Counted from the stretch's first letter, positions 1-10,345 are shown. The stretch: 64,000 nucleotides of DNA from CAVRQM01 sp965246915 (GCA_965246915.1 CBDFGB010000033.1:62001-126000), one strand, 5' to 3'. Notes: generated by a model not told the origin, from the letters alone. Translations and numbers: made by a program.

Positions 1-524
1 ACAATATCGGCTTCATGGCGCTCGATGCGATCGCCAGCCGCCACGGTTTCTCGCCGTGGCGGCAGCGGTTTCGTGGTCTCGTCGCGGAGGGGTCGGTCGG
101 CGGGGCAAAGGTGCTGGGCCTGAAGCCGCTGACCTACATGAACGCGTCTGGCGAATCCGTGCAGGCGGCGGCCGCGTTCTATCGGATCGAGCCGCAGGCC
201 ATCACCGCGTTTCATGACGAACTCGATCTCGTGGCCGGGAAAATACGGGTCAAGCGGGGCGGAGGAGCGGCCGGCCACAACGGCCTGCGCAGCATGGACC
301 GCCAGCTCGGCAGCCAGGATTACTGGCGGGTGCGACTGGGCATCGGCCATCCCGGCGACAAGGCTCGTGTTCTGGGTCATGTGCTCGGCGATTTCGCGAA
401 GTCTGACCAAGCGTGGCTGGCGGCACTGCTGGGTGCGGTGGCCGACGCGGCACCCTTCCTCGTCTCGGGGCCGCCCGAGGCTTTCATGACGCGGGTGGCG
501 TTGCTCACCCAGGAGACGGGCTAG
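1..524 (+). CDS. pth: Peptidyl-tRNA hydrolase, 5' end cut by window edge
   Basis: Cleaves peptidyl-tRNA released from stalled ribosomes, recycling tRNA in the cytoplasm. The frame is open from the first base: codons N-I-G-F precede the first ATG (15), matching the end of the family's RHNIGF segment, so the true start and the catalytic His lie upstream of the window. The visible part carries YMNASG, DELDL and GHNGLRS, which hold the active-site Asn and Asp residues known for Pth. The stop codon is followed at once by the ychF start with no gap, so the two are co-transcribed; pth-ychF is a common bacterial pairing. Confidence 0.95.
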   Translation, partial: NIGFMALDAIASRHGFSPWRQRFRGLVAEGSVGGAKVLGLKPLTYMNASGESVQAAAAFYRIEPQAITAFHDELDLVAGKIRVKRGGGAAGHNGLRSMDRQLGSQDYWRVRLGIGHPGDKARVLGHVLGDFAKSDQAWLAALLGAVADAAPFLVSGPPEAFMTRVALLTQETG

Positions 525-1619
525 ATGGGATTCAATTGCGGCATCGTGGGGCTGCCGAATGTCGGCAAGAGCACACTGTTCAACGCGCTGACCGCGACCG
601 CCGCGGCGCAGGCCGCCAACTACCCGTTCTGCACGATCGAGCCGAACGTGGGGCGGGTCGCGGTCCCCGACCCCCGGCTGGCGGTGCTGTCGGCGATCGG
701 CAAGAGTGCCAAGATCGTACCGACCAGTCTTGAGTTCGTCGATATCGCCGGACTGGTGCGGGGCGCCTCGCGCGGCGAGGGCCTGGGCAACCAGTTCCTG
801 GCCAATATTCGCGAGGTGGACGCGATCATCCATGTGCTGCGCTGTTTCGAGGACGGCGACATCACCCATGTCGAGGGCAGCATCGACCCGATCCGCGACG
901 CCGAGACGGTGGAGACCGAGCTGATGCTCGCCGACCTCGACAGTTGCGAGAAGCGGCTGCCGGCGCTGCAGAAGCGCGCCAAGGGCGGCGACAAGGAGTC
1001 CATCGCGCAGGTCGCGTTGATGGAGCCGATCGTCGCGGCACTGACAGCGGGCCAGCCGGCGCGGACGGCGATCGCGCCGGGCGATGTCGAGGCGGCGAAG
1101 CGGCTGCAGCTCATGACCAGCAAACCCGTGCTGTATGTCTGCAACGTCGAGGAAGCCGCCGCCGCCGACGGCAACGCGCAATCGGCCCGCGTGTTCGAGC
1201 GCGCCAAGGCCGAGGGCGCACGGGCGGTCGTCGTCTCGGCGGCGATCGAGGCGGAGGTCAGCCAGTTGTCGGAGGGCGACCGCGCGGAGTTCCTGGAAGG
1301 GCTGGGCCTGTCGGACAGCGGCTTGGACCGGGTGATCCGGGCCGGCTACGACCTGCTCGGGCTCATCACGTATTTCACCGTCGGTCCGAAGGAGACGCGA
1401 GCCTGGACGATCGTGCGCGGCACGAAAGCCCCGCAGGCGGCGGCCGTGATCCACAACGATTTCGAACGTGGATTCATCGCCTCGGAGACGATCGCCTATG
1501 ACGACTACGTGGCGGGCAAGGGCGAGGCGGGCGCGCGCGACGCGGGAAAGCTACGGATCGAGGGGCGGGACTATATCGTGCGCGACGGCGACGTCCTGGA
1601 GTTTCGCTTCAACGTGTAG
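525..1619 (+). CDS. ychF: YchF/OLA1-family ATPase
   Basis: Ribosome-associated P-loop NTPase of the Obg-related YchF family, which prefers ATP and is linked to oxidative-stress signalling and translation. The 364 residues match the family length. Visible parts are the Walker A motif GLPNVGKST (about residues 9-17), the G3 motif DIAGL (about 73-77), NVEE at the base-recognition site (about 203-206) where classical GTPases have NKxD, and a C-terminal TGS domain ending FRFNV. It starts directly on the pth stop codon, so translation is probably coupled. Family and start are secure. Confidence 0.97.
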   Translation: MGFNCGIVGLPNVGKSTLFNALTATAAAQAANYPFCTIEPNVGRVAVPDPRLAVLSAIGKSAKIVPTSLEFVDIAGLVRGASRGEGLGNQFLANIREVDAIIHVLRCFEDGDITHVEGSIDPIRDAETVETELMLADLDSCEKRLPALQKRAKGGDKESIAQVALMEPIVAALTAGQPARTAIAPGDVEAAKRLQLMTSKPVLYVCNVEEAAAADGNAQSARVFERAKAEGARAVVVSAAIEAEVSQLSEGDRAEFLEGLGLSDSGLDRVIRAGYDLLGLITYFTVGPKETRAWTIVRGTKAPQAAAVIHNDFERGFIASETIAYDDYVAGKGEAGARDAGKLRIEGRDYIVRDGDVLEFRFNV

Positions 1620-1625
1620 CTATTT

Positions 1626-1641
1626 ATTACGTATTCGTAAT
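1626..1641. terminator. Small AT-rich inverted repeat after ychF
   Basis: ATTACG, spacer TATT, CGTAAT: perfect 6-base arms seven bases after the ychF stop. It could form a weak hairpin ending the pth-ychF transcript, but no T-run follows and the stem is poor in G/C, so a terminator role is only tentative. Confidence 0.3.
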
Positions 1642-1668
1642 GAAATGCGCGCGCATGGCGGGACTGGC

Positions 1669-2427
1669 TTAGGCCCGCTTTGGAGAATTGAGTGGCGGGG
1701 CGGCCGCCCGTTCCCGGTGATCCGGCCCCATGCCGGTCTGGTCGGCCAACCCTGGGACGTCCCTCCGGGGCTCGTCCCTCGTCTCCCGTTCGGCCGCGTC
1801 ATGGCCAGACCGTCCGGGCAGCAACCGCGGTCGCGAGGACCGCGAGAATGAGGTCGTCCGCCGCCGTGTTCGTGGTTTCAATTGTGGTTCGCATGTCGCG
1901 GCGTCGGCGACGCGGGGCGGGAAGAGCGACGGTGGCAGGTCTGGGCCGGGCTCTATCCCCAACATTCGGCAGAGCGGCCTGAGGATTCGCCCTGCTTGCG
2001 GCGAGGTGGCGATCAGCGCCCTTATTTCAGCGTCGTGGGCCAGCATGTGGCGAAGCTGCGACGCGTAGCCGGCCGCGTGGTAGGGCAGGAAGTCGATCAG
2101 CCAGCCGAACCATCCCGGCATCCGGCCCTTGCGGAAGCCATCCCGCGGCAACGGCGCCTCAGCAGGCCGCGGTTCAGGTTGGGCCCGGCGCCGCGCCGCC
2201 CGGGCGATCAGCCGCCCGGCGCGATAGCGCGCAGTGAGGGAGCCGAACCGCCTGAGCACGCTGCTGATGTAGGCCGAGAGGAGTACGGCGAGGGGGGCCA
2301 TCACCCAGTGTCTCGCCGCGCGGATCGCTGCCGATGCCCGCAGATTCTCCAGAGTCAGCCGCAGATTGCCCATGAATTCGGTGGGCGGCTGGGACGGCTG
2401 GAGCCAGGTGGGAAAGGGCAACAACAT
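1669..2427 (-). CDS. Conserved protein of unknown function (Acetobacteraceae type)
   Basis: I know of no function for this protein. The N-terminal two thirds look well kept: a start rich in Leu and Pro, a hydrophobic segment (about residues 41-56, APLAVLLSAYISSVL) that may be a membrane helix, and a segment with PGWFGWLIDFLPYHAAGY and SPQAGRILRPLCRMLGI. I associate these with a recurrent hypothetical protein of Acetobacteraceae. After LPPSLFPPR the sequence turns into Arg/Ser/Pro-rich text with little protein character, so the real 3' end may have been altered. ATG 2427 is chosen; an upstream TTG (2463) is the only longer option. Confidence 0.6.
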   Translation of the reverse strand: MLLPFPTWLQPSQPPTEFMGNLRLTLENLRASAAIRAARHWVMAPLAVLLSAYISSVLRRFGSLTARYRAGRLIARAARRRAQPEPRPAEAPLPRDGFRKGRMPGWFGWLIDFLPYHAAGYASQLRHMLAHDAEIRALIATSPQAGRILRPLCRMLGIEPGPDLPPSLFPPRVADAATCEPQLKPRTRRRTTSFSRSSRPRLLPGRSGHDAAERETRDEPRRDVPGLADQTGMGPDHRERAAAPPLNSPKRA

Positions 2428-2505
2428 GAACGCATATAAAACACATAACGCAAAAGATAGCAAGACATATCGCGCTCGTGTGGGGCCGCGGCCGGTCCCA
2501 CGATC

Positions 2506-3417
2506 CTACCGGCGGCGGCGCATCGTCGCGATCCCGGCCAGGGCAATGCCGAACAGGGCTAGCGTCGTGGGCTCCGGGACCGCGGCCGCGCTCGGCAGCG
2601 TGCCGACGAAGGGATGGTTGTGCAGTTCGCCCGACCCCTTCCAGGCCTTCGCGGCGAGCGCGCCATCGATCTGATTGCCGTTGGTCACGGTGGCACCGGT
2701 CGCCAACACGGTGCCGCCGATGAGGGTGTTCAGCGCGACGGTCCCGGTCGCTTCGTAGAAGTTCCAGATGATGCGCTCGGCCCCGTTCGCGCCGCTCTGA
2801 TCGTTGGCGTTGAACGAGGCGCTGTCGCCCTTCACGTTGAACACGACGGTGGACGCGTCGCCCAGATTGACGCTGAAACTCGGGATTGCCTGCAAATCGG
2901 CCGCGGTGATGTCGAATACGGCGATGCCGTTCGCGCCCGCCACGGCCTTGATGACCTCATTGTTGGCCGGACTGGGCAGGCGCGATGTGGCGGACAGCTG
3001 CGACAGGGTCTTGGACAGGGCCGTCAGTGGCGTGAAAAGATCGGCAATCATCGAGCCTGGGGCGGTGATGTATTTGCCGCCGCCATTGAAATTGATTTTA
3101 GCGCCCGCGGCACCCCCAACGTAGGCGTTGCCGCCATTGTTCACGTTGATCGGATTGCCGCTGGTGCCGCCGAACACCGTCAGCGCGCCATACTTGGAGG
3201 GCGTCGATTCGCCCGGGCGGTTGTAGACCGTGGCGCCCGAAAAATTGCCACCGATCGCCGCGGCACCCTCAATGTCGGACGGCGTCGATCCGTTCTCCAG
3301 GATCACCGCGTTGAAACTCTGCAGGATCGCCGAGGCCGTCAGCGGCCCCGCCGAGGCTGTGGCGATGGAGGCGAGAACCGCGACGGAGGCGGCCGTGGCG
3401 AGCGAGAAGGCGCGCAT
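2506..3417 (-). CDS. PEP-CTERM protein, choice-of-anchor A type
   Basis: Exported protein of 303 residues. Residues 1-23 form a signal peptide ending in TASA. The body is rich in Gly, Asn, Ala and Thr and begins ILQSFNAVILENGSTPSDIE, typical of the choice-of-anchor A domain. The C-terminus holds VPEPTTLALFGIALAG followed by a hydrophobic stretch and an Arg cluster: the PEP-CTERM sorting signal handled by exosortase, an enzyme not encoded in this window. Such proteins usually end up in the envelope or the exopolysaccharide matrix. It stands alone, with a hairpin-forming repeat in its 5' leader (3439-3456). Confidence 0.9.
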   Translation of the reverse strand: MRAFSLATAASVAVLASIATASAGPLTASAILQSFNAVILENGSTPSDIEGAAAIGGNFSGATVYNRPGESTPSKYGALTVFGGTSGNPINVNNGGNAYVGGAAGAKINFNGGGKYITAPGSMIADLFTPLTALSKTLSQLSATSRLPSPANNEVIKAVAGANGIAVFDITAADLQAIPSFSVNLGDASTVVFNVKGDSASFNANDQSGANGAERIIWNFYEATGTVALNTLIGGTVLATGATVTNGNQIDGALAAKAWKGSGELHNHPFVGTLPSAAAVPEPTTLALFGIALAGIATMRRRR

Positions 3418-3438
3418 CGGTGGGTCCTGATGGTTGGT

Positions 3439-3456
3439 GGTCGCGACCCCGCGACC
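3439..3456. promoter_or_regulatory. Inverted repeat in leader of the PEP-CTERM gene
   Basis: GGTCGCG, spacer ACCC, CGCGACC: perfect 7-base arms, 22 bases before the ATG at 3417. It could be an operator or a leader hairpin; nothing in the sequence separates these. Confidence 0.4.
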
Positions 3457-3561
3457 GTCGGCGACGATCCCGCGTGCAAGGGGAACGCTCGAGATAAGGA
3501 CCGAAGATGATTGACGAGTTGTGCACGTGACGGCGGCGTACGCCTCAGAACCACGCCGCGA

Positions 3562-4197
3562 TCAGAGCGGGTCGCCCATCGACCAGAACAATTTGCGATC
3601 CGCCACCTGCTCGCTCGCCTGGATGACCGTGCTGCACGAGCCCTCGCGGGTGCGCAGGAAGCGGTCGGCGAACGCGGCCTCCAGCGGCCGGTCGTAGTCG
3701 TCCACGAAAACATGCGTGCGCCGGTCCGCCATGCGCGAGGCCCAGTAGATCGCGACCGCACGTCCGGGCAATTGCGGCTCATAGCCGGGCGGCGCGTCCA
3801 CCAGGATCACGTCCCATTCGACGTATCGTATGTCATCCGGAATGACACAACGCGCCAGCTGCTCGTCGGTCAGCGCCATGCTGGTCCGCACGGTGATGCC
3901 GAAATCCGGCATGATGCCGCACGAAATGTCGGCATGCCGCGCGCCGACGATGGCCATCCACTCCGCGCTGGTCTCCAGGAAATGGGTCATCCCGGTGGCA
4001 TTCAACCGCAGCCACAGGCCGGTGTCGTGTCCGAGCCCGAACACCAGCAGGCGGCAGCCCGGCGAACGGCTCAGGATCGCGGCCCCGATCGCTTGCGCCT
4101 GGTATCGCGACAGCTGCACGCTGTTTGAGTAACTCTCGCGAAACATCTTCACGAAGCCGCGCGGCGTCTCGTCGCCCATCGGCGCGTCAGGCGGCAT
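3562..4197 (-). CDS. DUF579/glucuronoxylan methyltransferase-like protein
   Basis: About 211 residues. The segment LLVFGLGHDTGLWLRLNATG followed by FLETSAEWM resembles the S-adenosylmethionine-binding start of the polysaccharide-biosynthesis DUF579 family, known in plants for xylan-related proteins and 4-O-methylation of glucuronic acid. A later segment, WDVILVDAPPGYEPQLPGR, fits the family's acidic and Gly-rich core. No signal peptide or membrane segment is seen. ATG 4197 overlaps the lutC stop by 11 bases; ATG 4179 is an alternative just past it. The overlap suggests co-expression with lutBC, although no functional link is obvious. The substrate is unknown. Confidence 0.65.
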   Translation of the reverse strand: MPPDAPMGDETPRGFVKMFRESYSNSVQLSRYQAQAIGAAILSRSPGCRLLVFGLGHDTGLWLRLNATGMTHFLETSAEWMAIVGARHADISCGIMPDFGITVRTSMALTDEQLARCVIPDDIRYVEWDVILVDAPPGYEPQLPGRAVAIYWASRMADRRTHVFVDDYDRPLEAAFADRFLRTREGSCSTVIQASEQVADRKLFWSMGDPL

Positions 4198-4870
4198 CGA
4201 CCAGCACGACATGCAGGCGGCGCGGCCCGTGCGCGCCCAGTTCCAATACGCTCTCGATGTCGGCGGAGCGCGACGGACCCGTCACCAGCATGACGTTGCG
4301 CGGCATGAAGCCGCCGCGCTCGTCGGCGTGCTCGGCGCGCAGCAAGTCCCAGGCTTCCTCATAGGCACCGACCAGCCGCGCCGTCCTGAGGATGACGATG
4401 GCCGTGTCGGCGAGCAGGTTGAGCGTGGTCGGTCGCGCGGCGCCGCTCGGCAGCATAAGCGTGCCGGTCTCGGCGATGCCGCAATAGCCGTGCTGCACCG
4501 ACACCAGATCTGTTGGTCGCGCCCGACCCTCCCGCGCTTGCAGCAACGGCCGCTCGGCCCAGGGAATGTTCCGCACTTCCGGATGCGGGGCCATGACGAA
4601 CTCGCCCGGCAGGTTGTGGCCCGCGAGATACTCGGAGATCGCGCCCGGCACCTCGCTCGCCGAGGCGACATGCGTGGCTGTTGCGAATTCCCGTTCCAGA
4701 TTAGCCACGAACAAGGCGACCTGCTCGGGGTGCGGGATGCGCGACCGCGCGGGGATCAGATGGCGCGGATGGGCGGCCAGCCGAGCCCGCAGGATATCCT
4801 GCGCCTCGGCTGGCAGCGCGCCTCGCCGCAGGCCACGACGGATCGAGCCGAGAACGGCCTCGCGGCTCAT
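4187..4870 (-). CDS. lutC: Lactate utilization protein C (LUD domain)
   Basis: LUD-domain protein of 227 residues, subunit of the LutABC-type L-lactate oxidation complex. Recognisable parts are HGYCGIAETGTLML in the middle and PRNVMLVTGPSRSADIE near the end, conserved in LutC (YkgG). The ATG at 4870 overlaps the lutB stop in an ATGA junction, which fixes the start among several upstream in-frame options. It is followed by the DUF579-like gene. No lutA lies next to it, so the electron-accepting subunit must be encoded elsewhere or replaced. Confidence 0.9.
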   Translation of the reverse strand: MSREAVLGSIRRGLRRGALPAEAQDILRARLAAHPRHLIPARSRIPHPEQVALFVANLEREFATATHVASASEVPGAISEYLAGHNLPGEFVMAPHPEVRNIPWAERPLLQAREGRARPTDLVSVQHGYCGIAETGTLMLPSGAARPTTLNLLADTAIVILRTARLVGAYEEAWDLLRAEHADERGGFMPRNVMLVTGPSRSADIESVLELGAHGPRRLHVVLVDAA

Positions 4871-6288
4871 CTGGCGCGCTGCTCGCGGGCGTATCGGGAA
4901 AAGAACGTCTCGCCCTCCGGTGCCGGGAAATCCCGCCCGGCGGTCCATCCGGCGGCCAGCGGCAGACTTCGGAAGCGCCCCTTGCCCCGCCCGAGAAGGC
5001 CCAGTGCGAACGCGGCGACCCGCGTGGCCAGGCGATACAACCCTGGGCGACGGGCGGCAAAGGCCCAGGCACCGAGGCCGAACCGCACCGCGCCGGGCGT
5101 CAGATGGCGCTCGAACTCGCGTTCGCGCCAGTGTCGCATCATCTTCGGGAGCGGGATCTTCACCGGACACACCGCCTCGCACTTGCCGCAGAAGGTGCTG
5201 GCGTTCGGCAGATTGCCGGCTTTGTCCACGCCGATCAGCGCGGGCGTCAGCACCGAGCCCATCGGCCCCGGATACACCCAGCCATAGGCATGGCCGCCGA
5301 CCGTCGCGTAGACCGGGCAATGGTTCATGCAGGCCGCGCAGCGGATGCAGCGCAGCATGTCTTGAAACTCGGTGCCCAGCATGCCGGAGCGGCCGTTGTC
5401 GACGAGGACGACGTGGTATTCCTCCGGCCCATCCAGGTCGGCCGACCGCCGCGCGCCGGTCGAGAACGTCGTGTAGACCGACATGTCCTGCCCGGTGGCC
5501 GAGCGGGCGAGGATGCGCAGCAGGCTGGTCGCGTCCTCCAACGTCGGGACCATCTTCTCGATGCTGGCCAGCGCGATGTGTACGCGCGGCAGGGTCTGGG
5601 TCAGGTCGCCGTTGCCCTCGTTGGTGACGATCACGCTGCTGCCGGTCTCGGCGATCAGGAAATTGGCGCCGGTAATGCCCACGTCCGCGGCGAGAAATTT
5701 CTCACGCAGCCGGGTGCGCGCCTCGGTGAGGATGTCGCGCCGCTCGGAGAACACGCGATCGGCCGGAAGGTCGGTGTGGGCGGCGCGAAAACTCGCCTCC
5801 CAGTCGTCGCGGTTGAGGTGGAAGGCCGGCGCGATGATGTGGCTCGGAGGCTCGTTGCGGATCTGCAGGATGTATTCACCGAGATCGGTCTCGACCGGGG
5901 TGATGCCGTGCTGTTCCAGATGCTCGTTGATGCCGCATTCCTCGCTGAGCATCGACTTGCCCTTGGTCACCGTCCGCGCGCCGGCCGCCTGACAGATCGC
6001 GAGCACGGCGGCACGGGCTTCCTCGGCGTTGGCGCACCAATGGACCCGGCCGCCGGCGCGGATCACGTTGGCCTCGAACACTTCGAGGTAGAAGTCGAGG
6101 TTCTGCAGCGTGTGGTTCTTGATGTCGCGGCCTTCGTCGCGCAGCGCCTCGAACTCCGGCAGGCGGGCCATGGCGGCGGCACGCTTCGCCGGGAAGCCGG
6201 GACGGGTCCGCACGAGGGCGCGCTGCAGGCCGGCATCGGCGATGGCGGCGGCGGCGTTCTGCTTGAAGGCGGGACTGGTGGTGAGCAT
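4867..6288 (-). CDS. lutB: Lactate utilization iron-sulfur protein LutB
   Basis: About 473 residues. The N-terminal LUD domain carries GRDIKNHTL and TKGKSMLSEECGINEHLE. The C-terminal ferredoxin-like part has two cysteine clusters, CIRCAACMNHCPVY and CGKCEAVCPVKIP, for [4Fe-4S] centres. LutB passes electrons within the LutABC L-lactate oxidation system. The start at 6288 is preceded by GGAGG at six bases; the frame upstream adds only 14 poorly plausible residues. It forms an operon with lutC through an ATGA overlap. The upstream neighbour is a toxin-antitoxin pair, not lutA. Confidence 0.93.
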   Translation of the reverse strand: MLTTSPAFKQNAAAAIADAGLQRALVRTRPGFPAKRAAAMARLPEFEALRDEGRDIKNHTLQNLDFYLEVFEANVIRAGGRVHWCANAEEARAAVLAICQAAGARTVTKGKSMLSEECGINEHLEQHGITPVETDLGEYILQIRNEPPSHIIAPAFHLNRDDWEASFRAAHTDLPADRVFSERRDILTEARTRLREKFLAADVGITGANFLIAETGSSVIVTNEGNGDLTQTLPRVHIALASIEKMVPTLEDATSLLRILARSATGQDMSVYTTFSTGARRSADLDGPEEYHVVLVDNGRSGMLGTEFQDMLRCIRCAACMNHCPVYATVGGHAYGWVYPGPMGSVLTPALIGVDKAGNLPNASTFCGKCEAVCPVKIPLPKMMRHWREREFERHLTPGAVRFGLGAWAFAARRPGLYRLATRVAAFALGLLGRGKGRFRSLPLAAGWTAGRDFPAPEGETFFSRYAREQRAR

Positions 6289-6346
6289 GGCGACCTCCGG
6301 GTCGCGACACATTACGCACGGACGGGGCAAAGGTCAGCGGTCTACC

Positions 6347-6772
6347 TCACAGCAGGATCGTCGGAATGCCGAGAGCAGGCCCTGCCGCGCCCAGTCGGCG
6401 ATCCAGCGTACACAGGGTCGCGCCATGGTCCGCGCAGATCGCCAAATGAAACGCGTCACCAGACCTCAGGCCAAGTACATGCTGGTCCGCGTAACGGGCG
6501 GCGGCATAAAACTGGCGCTGTTCAATCGGCAGCAGGCGGACGTCGTTCGCGCGCAGTCGCGCAAATGCGGCAAGTGCGGCGGCCCGACGGTCACCCGAGA
6601 TGTCGCCAGCCCTCTCCTTGCGGGCCAGGGCCGACGAGAATTCGGTCACGACCCAAGGACTGATCGCCAGAACGTCTTCGTCGCGGTCCTCCAGCCATTC
6701 CTGCACCCGGCTCGAAGCGCTTTCCAATGTGAAGGCGGGCACCAAGAGCGACGTGTCCAGATAGAGGATCAG
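6347..6772 (-). CDS. PIN-domain toxin, VapC type
   Basis: Putative Mg-dependent ribonuclease toxin of the PIN family, about 141 residues from the favoured start. Acidic residues expected for the active site are visible in YLDTS, VVTEF, SGDAFH and TLDRRL. The first Asp (LDTS) lies upstream of the first conventional start codon (TTG 6745). The frame runs back without a stop to a CTG at 6772 whose last two bases and next two form CTGA with the antitoxin stop. This layout mirrors the usual ATGA/GTGA coupling and suggests a CTG start. The antitoxin gene lies immediately upstream in the same operon. Confidence 0.8.
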   Translation of the reverse strand: MILYLDTSLLVPAFTLESASSRVQEWLEDRDEDVLAISPWVVTEFSSALARKERAGDISGDRRAAALAAFARLRANDVRLLPIEQRQFYAAARYADQHVLGLRSGDAFHLAICADHGATLCTLDRRLGAAGPALGIPTILL

Positions 6773-7011
6773 TAGCGCTCCTCGTCGCGCATACGGCGGA
6801 TGAAGTCCGCAGATGGCTCGGATTGCATCGACATCGTACTGGTGAGCGCCCGCAATTCCGCCACATCGATCCGTTTGCCCGGAGTCTCGAGGCTCGTGAT
6901 CCGGGCGACCGGCCTTCCTCGCCGCGTGATCACAACATCCTCGCCGCCGGCCGCCTGCTCGACGAGCTGGCTGAGATGCGTCTTGGCCTCCGCAAGGCTG
7001 ATCGTGCTCAT
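6769..7011 (-). CDS. Phd/YefM-family antitoxin
   Basis: Eighty residues. The N-terminal half (SLAEAKTHLSQLVEQAAGGE, then VVITRRGRPVARI) is the classic Phd/YefM fold that dimerises and binds its own operator. The C-terminal part, rich in Glu, Ser and Arg, would wrap around the toxin. ATG 7011 is the natural start: the family always begins a few residues before the SLAEAK helix. Two inverted repeats sit just upstream (7022-7051), as expected for autoregulation. It pairs with the PIN toxin through a four-base overlap. Confidence 0.88.
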   Translation of the reverse strand: MSTISLAEAKTHLSQLVEQAAGGEDVVITRRGRPVARITSLETPGKRIDVAELRALTSTMSMQSEPSADFIRRMRDEERY

Positions 7012-7021
7012 GGGTTCGTCC

Positions 7022-7051
7022 TGACCACTCCGTTGGTCACTTACACTAAGT
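7022..7051. promoter_or_regulatory. Putative toxin-antitoxin operator (two inverted repeats)
   Basis: TGACCA, six bases, TGGTCA (7022-7039) is followed at once by ACTTA, CAC, TAAGT (7039-7051). Both repeats lie 11-40 bases upstream of the antitoxin ATG in locally AT-rich DNA, where a self-repressing Phd-type antitoxin would be expected to bind. Binding is inferred. Confidence 0.5.
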
Positions 7052-7129
7052 ATCCCAATTGGAGCGCGCAAGAGGGCTAAGCCTTTCCAGGCACTCGACA
7101 AATTTCTGAGTTTCTGCAGAGGGCACGTT

Positions 7130-9058
<1,929 letters not shown>

Positions 9059-9178
9059 CGTTTCCTCAGCCTCTTGGCGGCGTTATGGTGCGCCGCAGCA
9101 TTGTCAACCCGCGAACCATGACTCCAACGCCAGCCCGACGCTATAGGGCGCCCACGACCGGAGAGGCACGACACACCG

Positions 9179-10342
9179 ATGGCCATCGCTTCGACCACGC
9201 AAAAGATCTGCTTCGTCGTGGCCCCGAGCGGTCAGGCCGGCGGCGGGATGGGGCGGGTCAAGGACTACATCGTCCAGTCCGGCGGCGACCGGCTGGGGCG
9301 GGTCCGCTTCGAGGCGCTCGACACGCGCGGCTCCGGTTCGGCCGCCGGCTCGATCAGCCTCACCGCGCGGGCGGTCGGGCGGATCTGGGGCGCGGCGCGC
9401 CGGGGCGAGCTTGCGATGGTCCACGTCAATTTCGGCGATCGGGGCAGTGCGGCCCGCAAGGGCCTGGTGGTCCTGCTGGCGCGCCTGGTGGGTGCCAAGG
9501 TCGCGTTGCACCTGCATGCCGCGCACCTCACCAGCGACTACGCCCGCGCGAACGCGGTGGTGCGTTGGCTGATCCGCCAACCGTTCCGGGCCGCGACGTG
9601 CTGCATCGTCATCGGCCGGGTCTGGCACGACTGGCTGATCCGCGATCTGGGGATCGCCGCGGATCGGGTCGAGATCGTCTACAACGGTGTTCCCGTCACG
9701 CCGCTGCCGCGCCGCGAGGCCGCCGACCGTCCGGACGGCGCGCGGCGGATCCTGTTCCTGGGCAATCTGATCGAGCGCAAGGGGATTTCCGATCTGCTGC
9801 ATGCGGCGGCCTCGCTGCCCGCCACGACGCCGCCGTGGCGGCTCACCGCGGCCGGCGGCGGCGACATCGAGCAGTATCGCGCGCTGGCGACCAGCCTCGG
9901 GATTGCCGACCGCGTGGAGTTCGCCGGCTGGGTCGATCAGGCGCGCGCGCGGGCGCTGCTCGCCGAGTCCGACGTGATGGCGCTGCCGTCCTACGACGAG
10001 GGACTGCCGCTGGTGATCCTCGAGGCGATGGGCATGGGCACGCCGGTGCTCTGCACGCCGGTGGGCGCGATCCCCGAGGTCTTCGAGGATGGTCGGACCG
10101 CGATGTTCGCGAGTCCCGGCGACCGGCCTGGCCTGAGCGCGGCTCTGGGACGGCTCATCAAGGACGATGCGCTACGGGCGAGCCTGGCGCGCGAGGCCGG
10201 GGCGCTGTATGCGCGCCGGTTCACCCAGCAGGCGTTCATCGCCAGCCTGTTCGACGTCTATCGCCGCAAGCTCCGCGTCGAGATCGAACCGATCGAGCAG
10301 GCACCCGCCGCCGCGGGACTGATGGTCGCGGCGGTGGCCTGA
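9179..10342 (+). CDS. Glycosyltransferase family 4 protein
   Basis: Retaining GT-B glycosyltransferase of 387 residues. The N-terminal half has a Gly-rich acceptor-side loop (APSGQAGGGMGRV). The C-terminal half has the donor-binding signature: FLGNLIERKGISDLL, then DEGLPLVILEAMGMGTPVLC with the E-x7-E pattern typical of the family. No transmembrane segment is evident. It is a lone gene converging on phaB, so the sugar, acceptor and pathway (capsule, exopolysaccharide or glycolipid) cannot be read from context. Confidence 0.88.
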   Translation: MAIASTTQKICFVVAPSGQAGGGMGRVKDYIVQSGGDRLGRVRFEALDTRGSGSAAGSISLTARAVGRIWGAARRGELAMVHVNFGDRGSAARKGLVVLLARLVGAKVALHLHAAHLTSDYARANAVVRWLIRQPFRAATCCIVIGRVWHDWLIRDLGIAADRVEIVYNGVPVTPLPRREAADRPDGARRILFLGNLIERKGISDLLHAAASLPATTPPWRLTAAGGGDIEQYRALATSLGIADRVEFAGWVDQARARALLAESDVMALPSYDEGLPLVILEAMGMGTPVLCTPVGAIPEVFEDGRTAMFASPGDRPGLSAALGRLIKDDALRASLAREAGALYARRFTQQAFIASLFDVYRRKLRVEIEPIEQAPAAAGLMVAAVA

Positions 10343-10345
10343 GCC

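Noticed and set aside
5104..6663. 519-codon plus-strand frame across lutB and the toxin gene
   Set aside because: Shadow of lutB and vapC, both of which have recognisable motifs on the minus strand.
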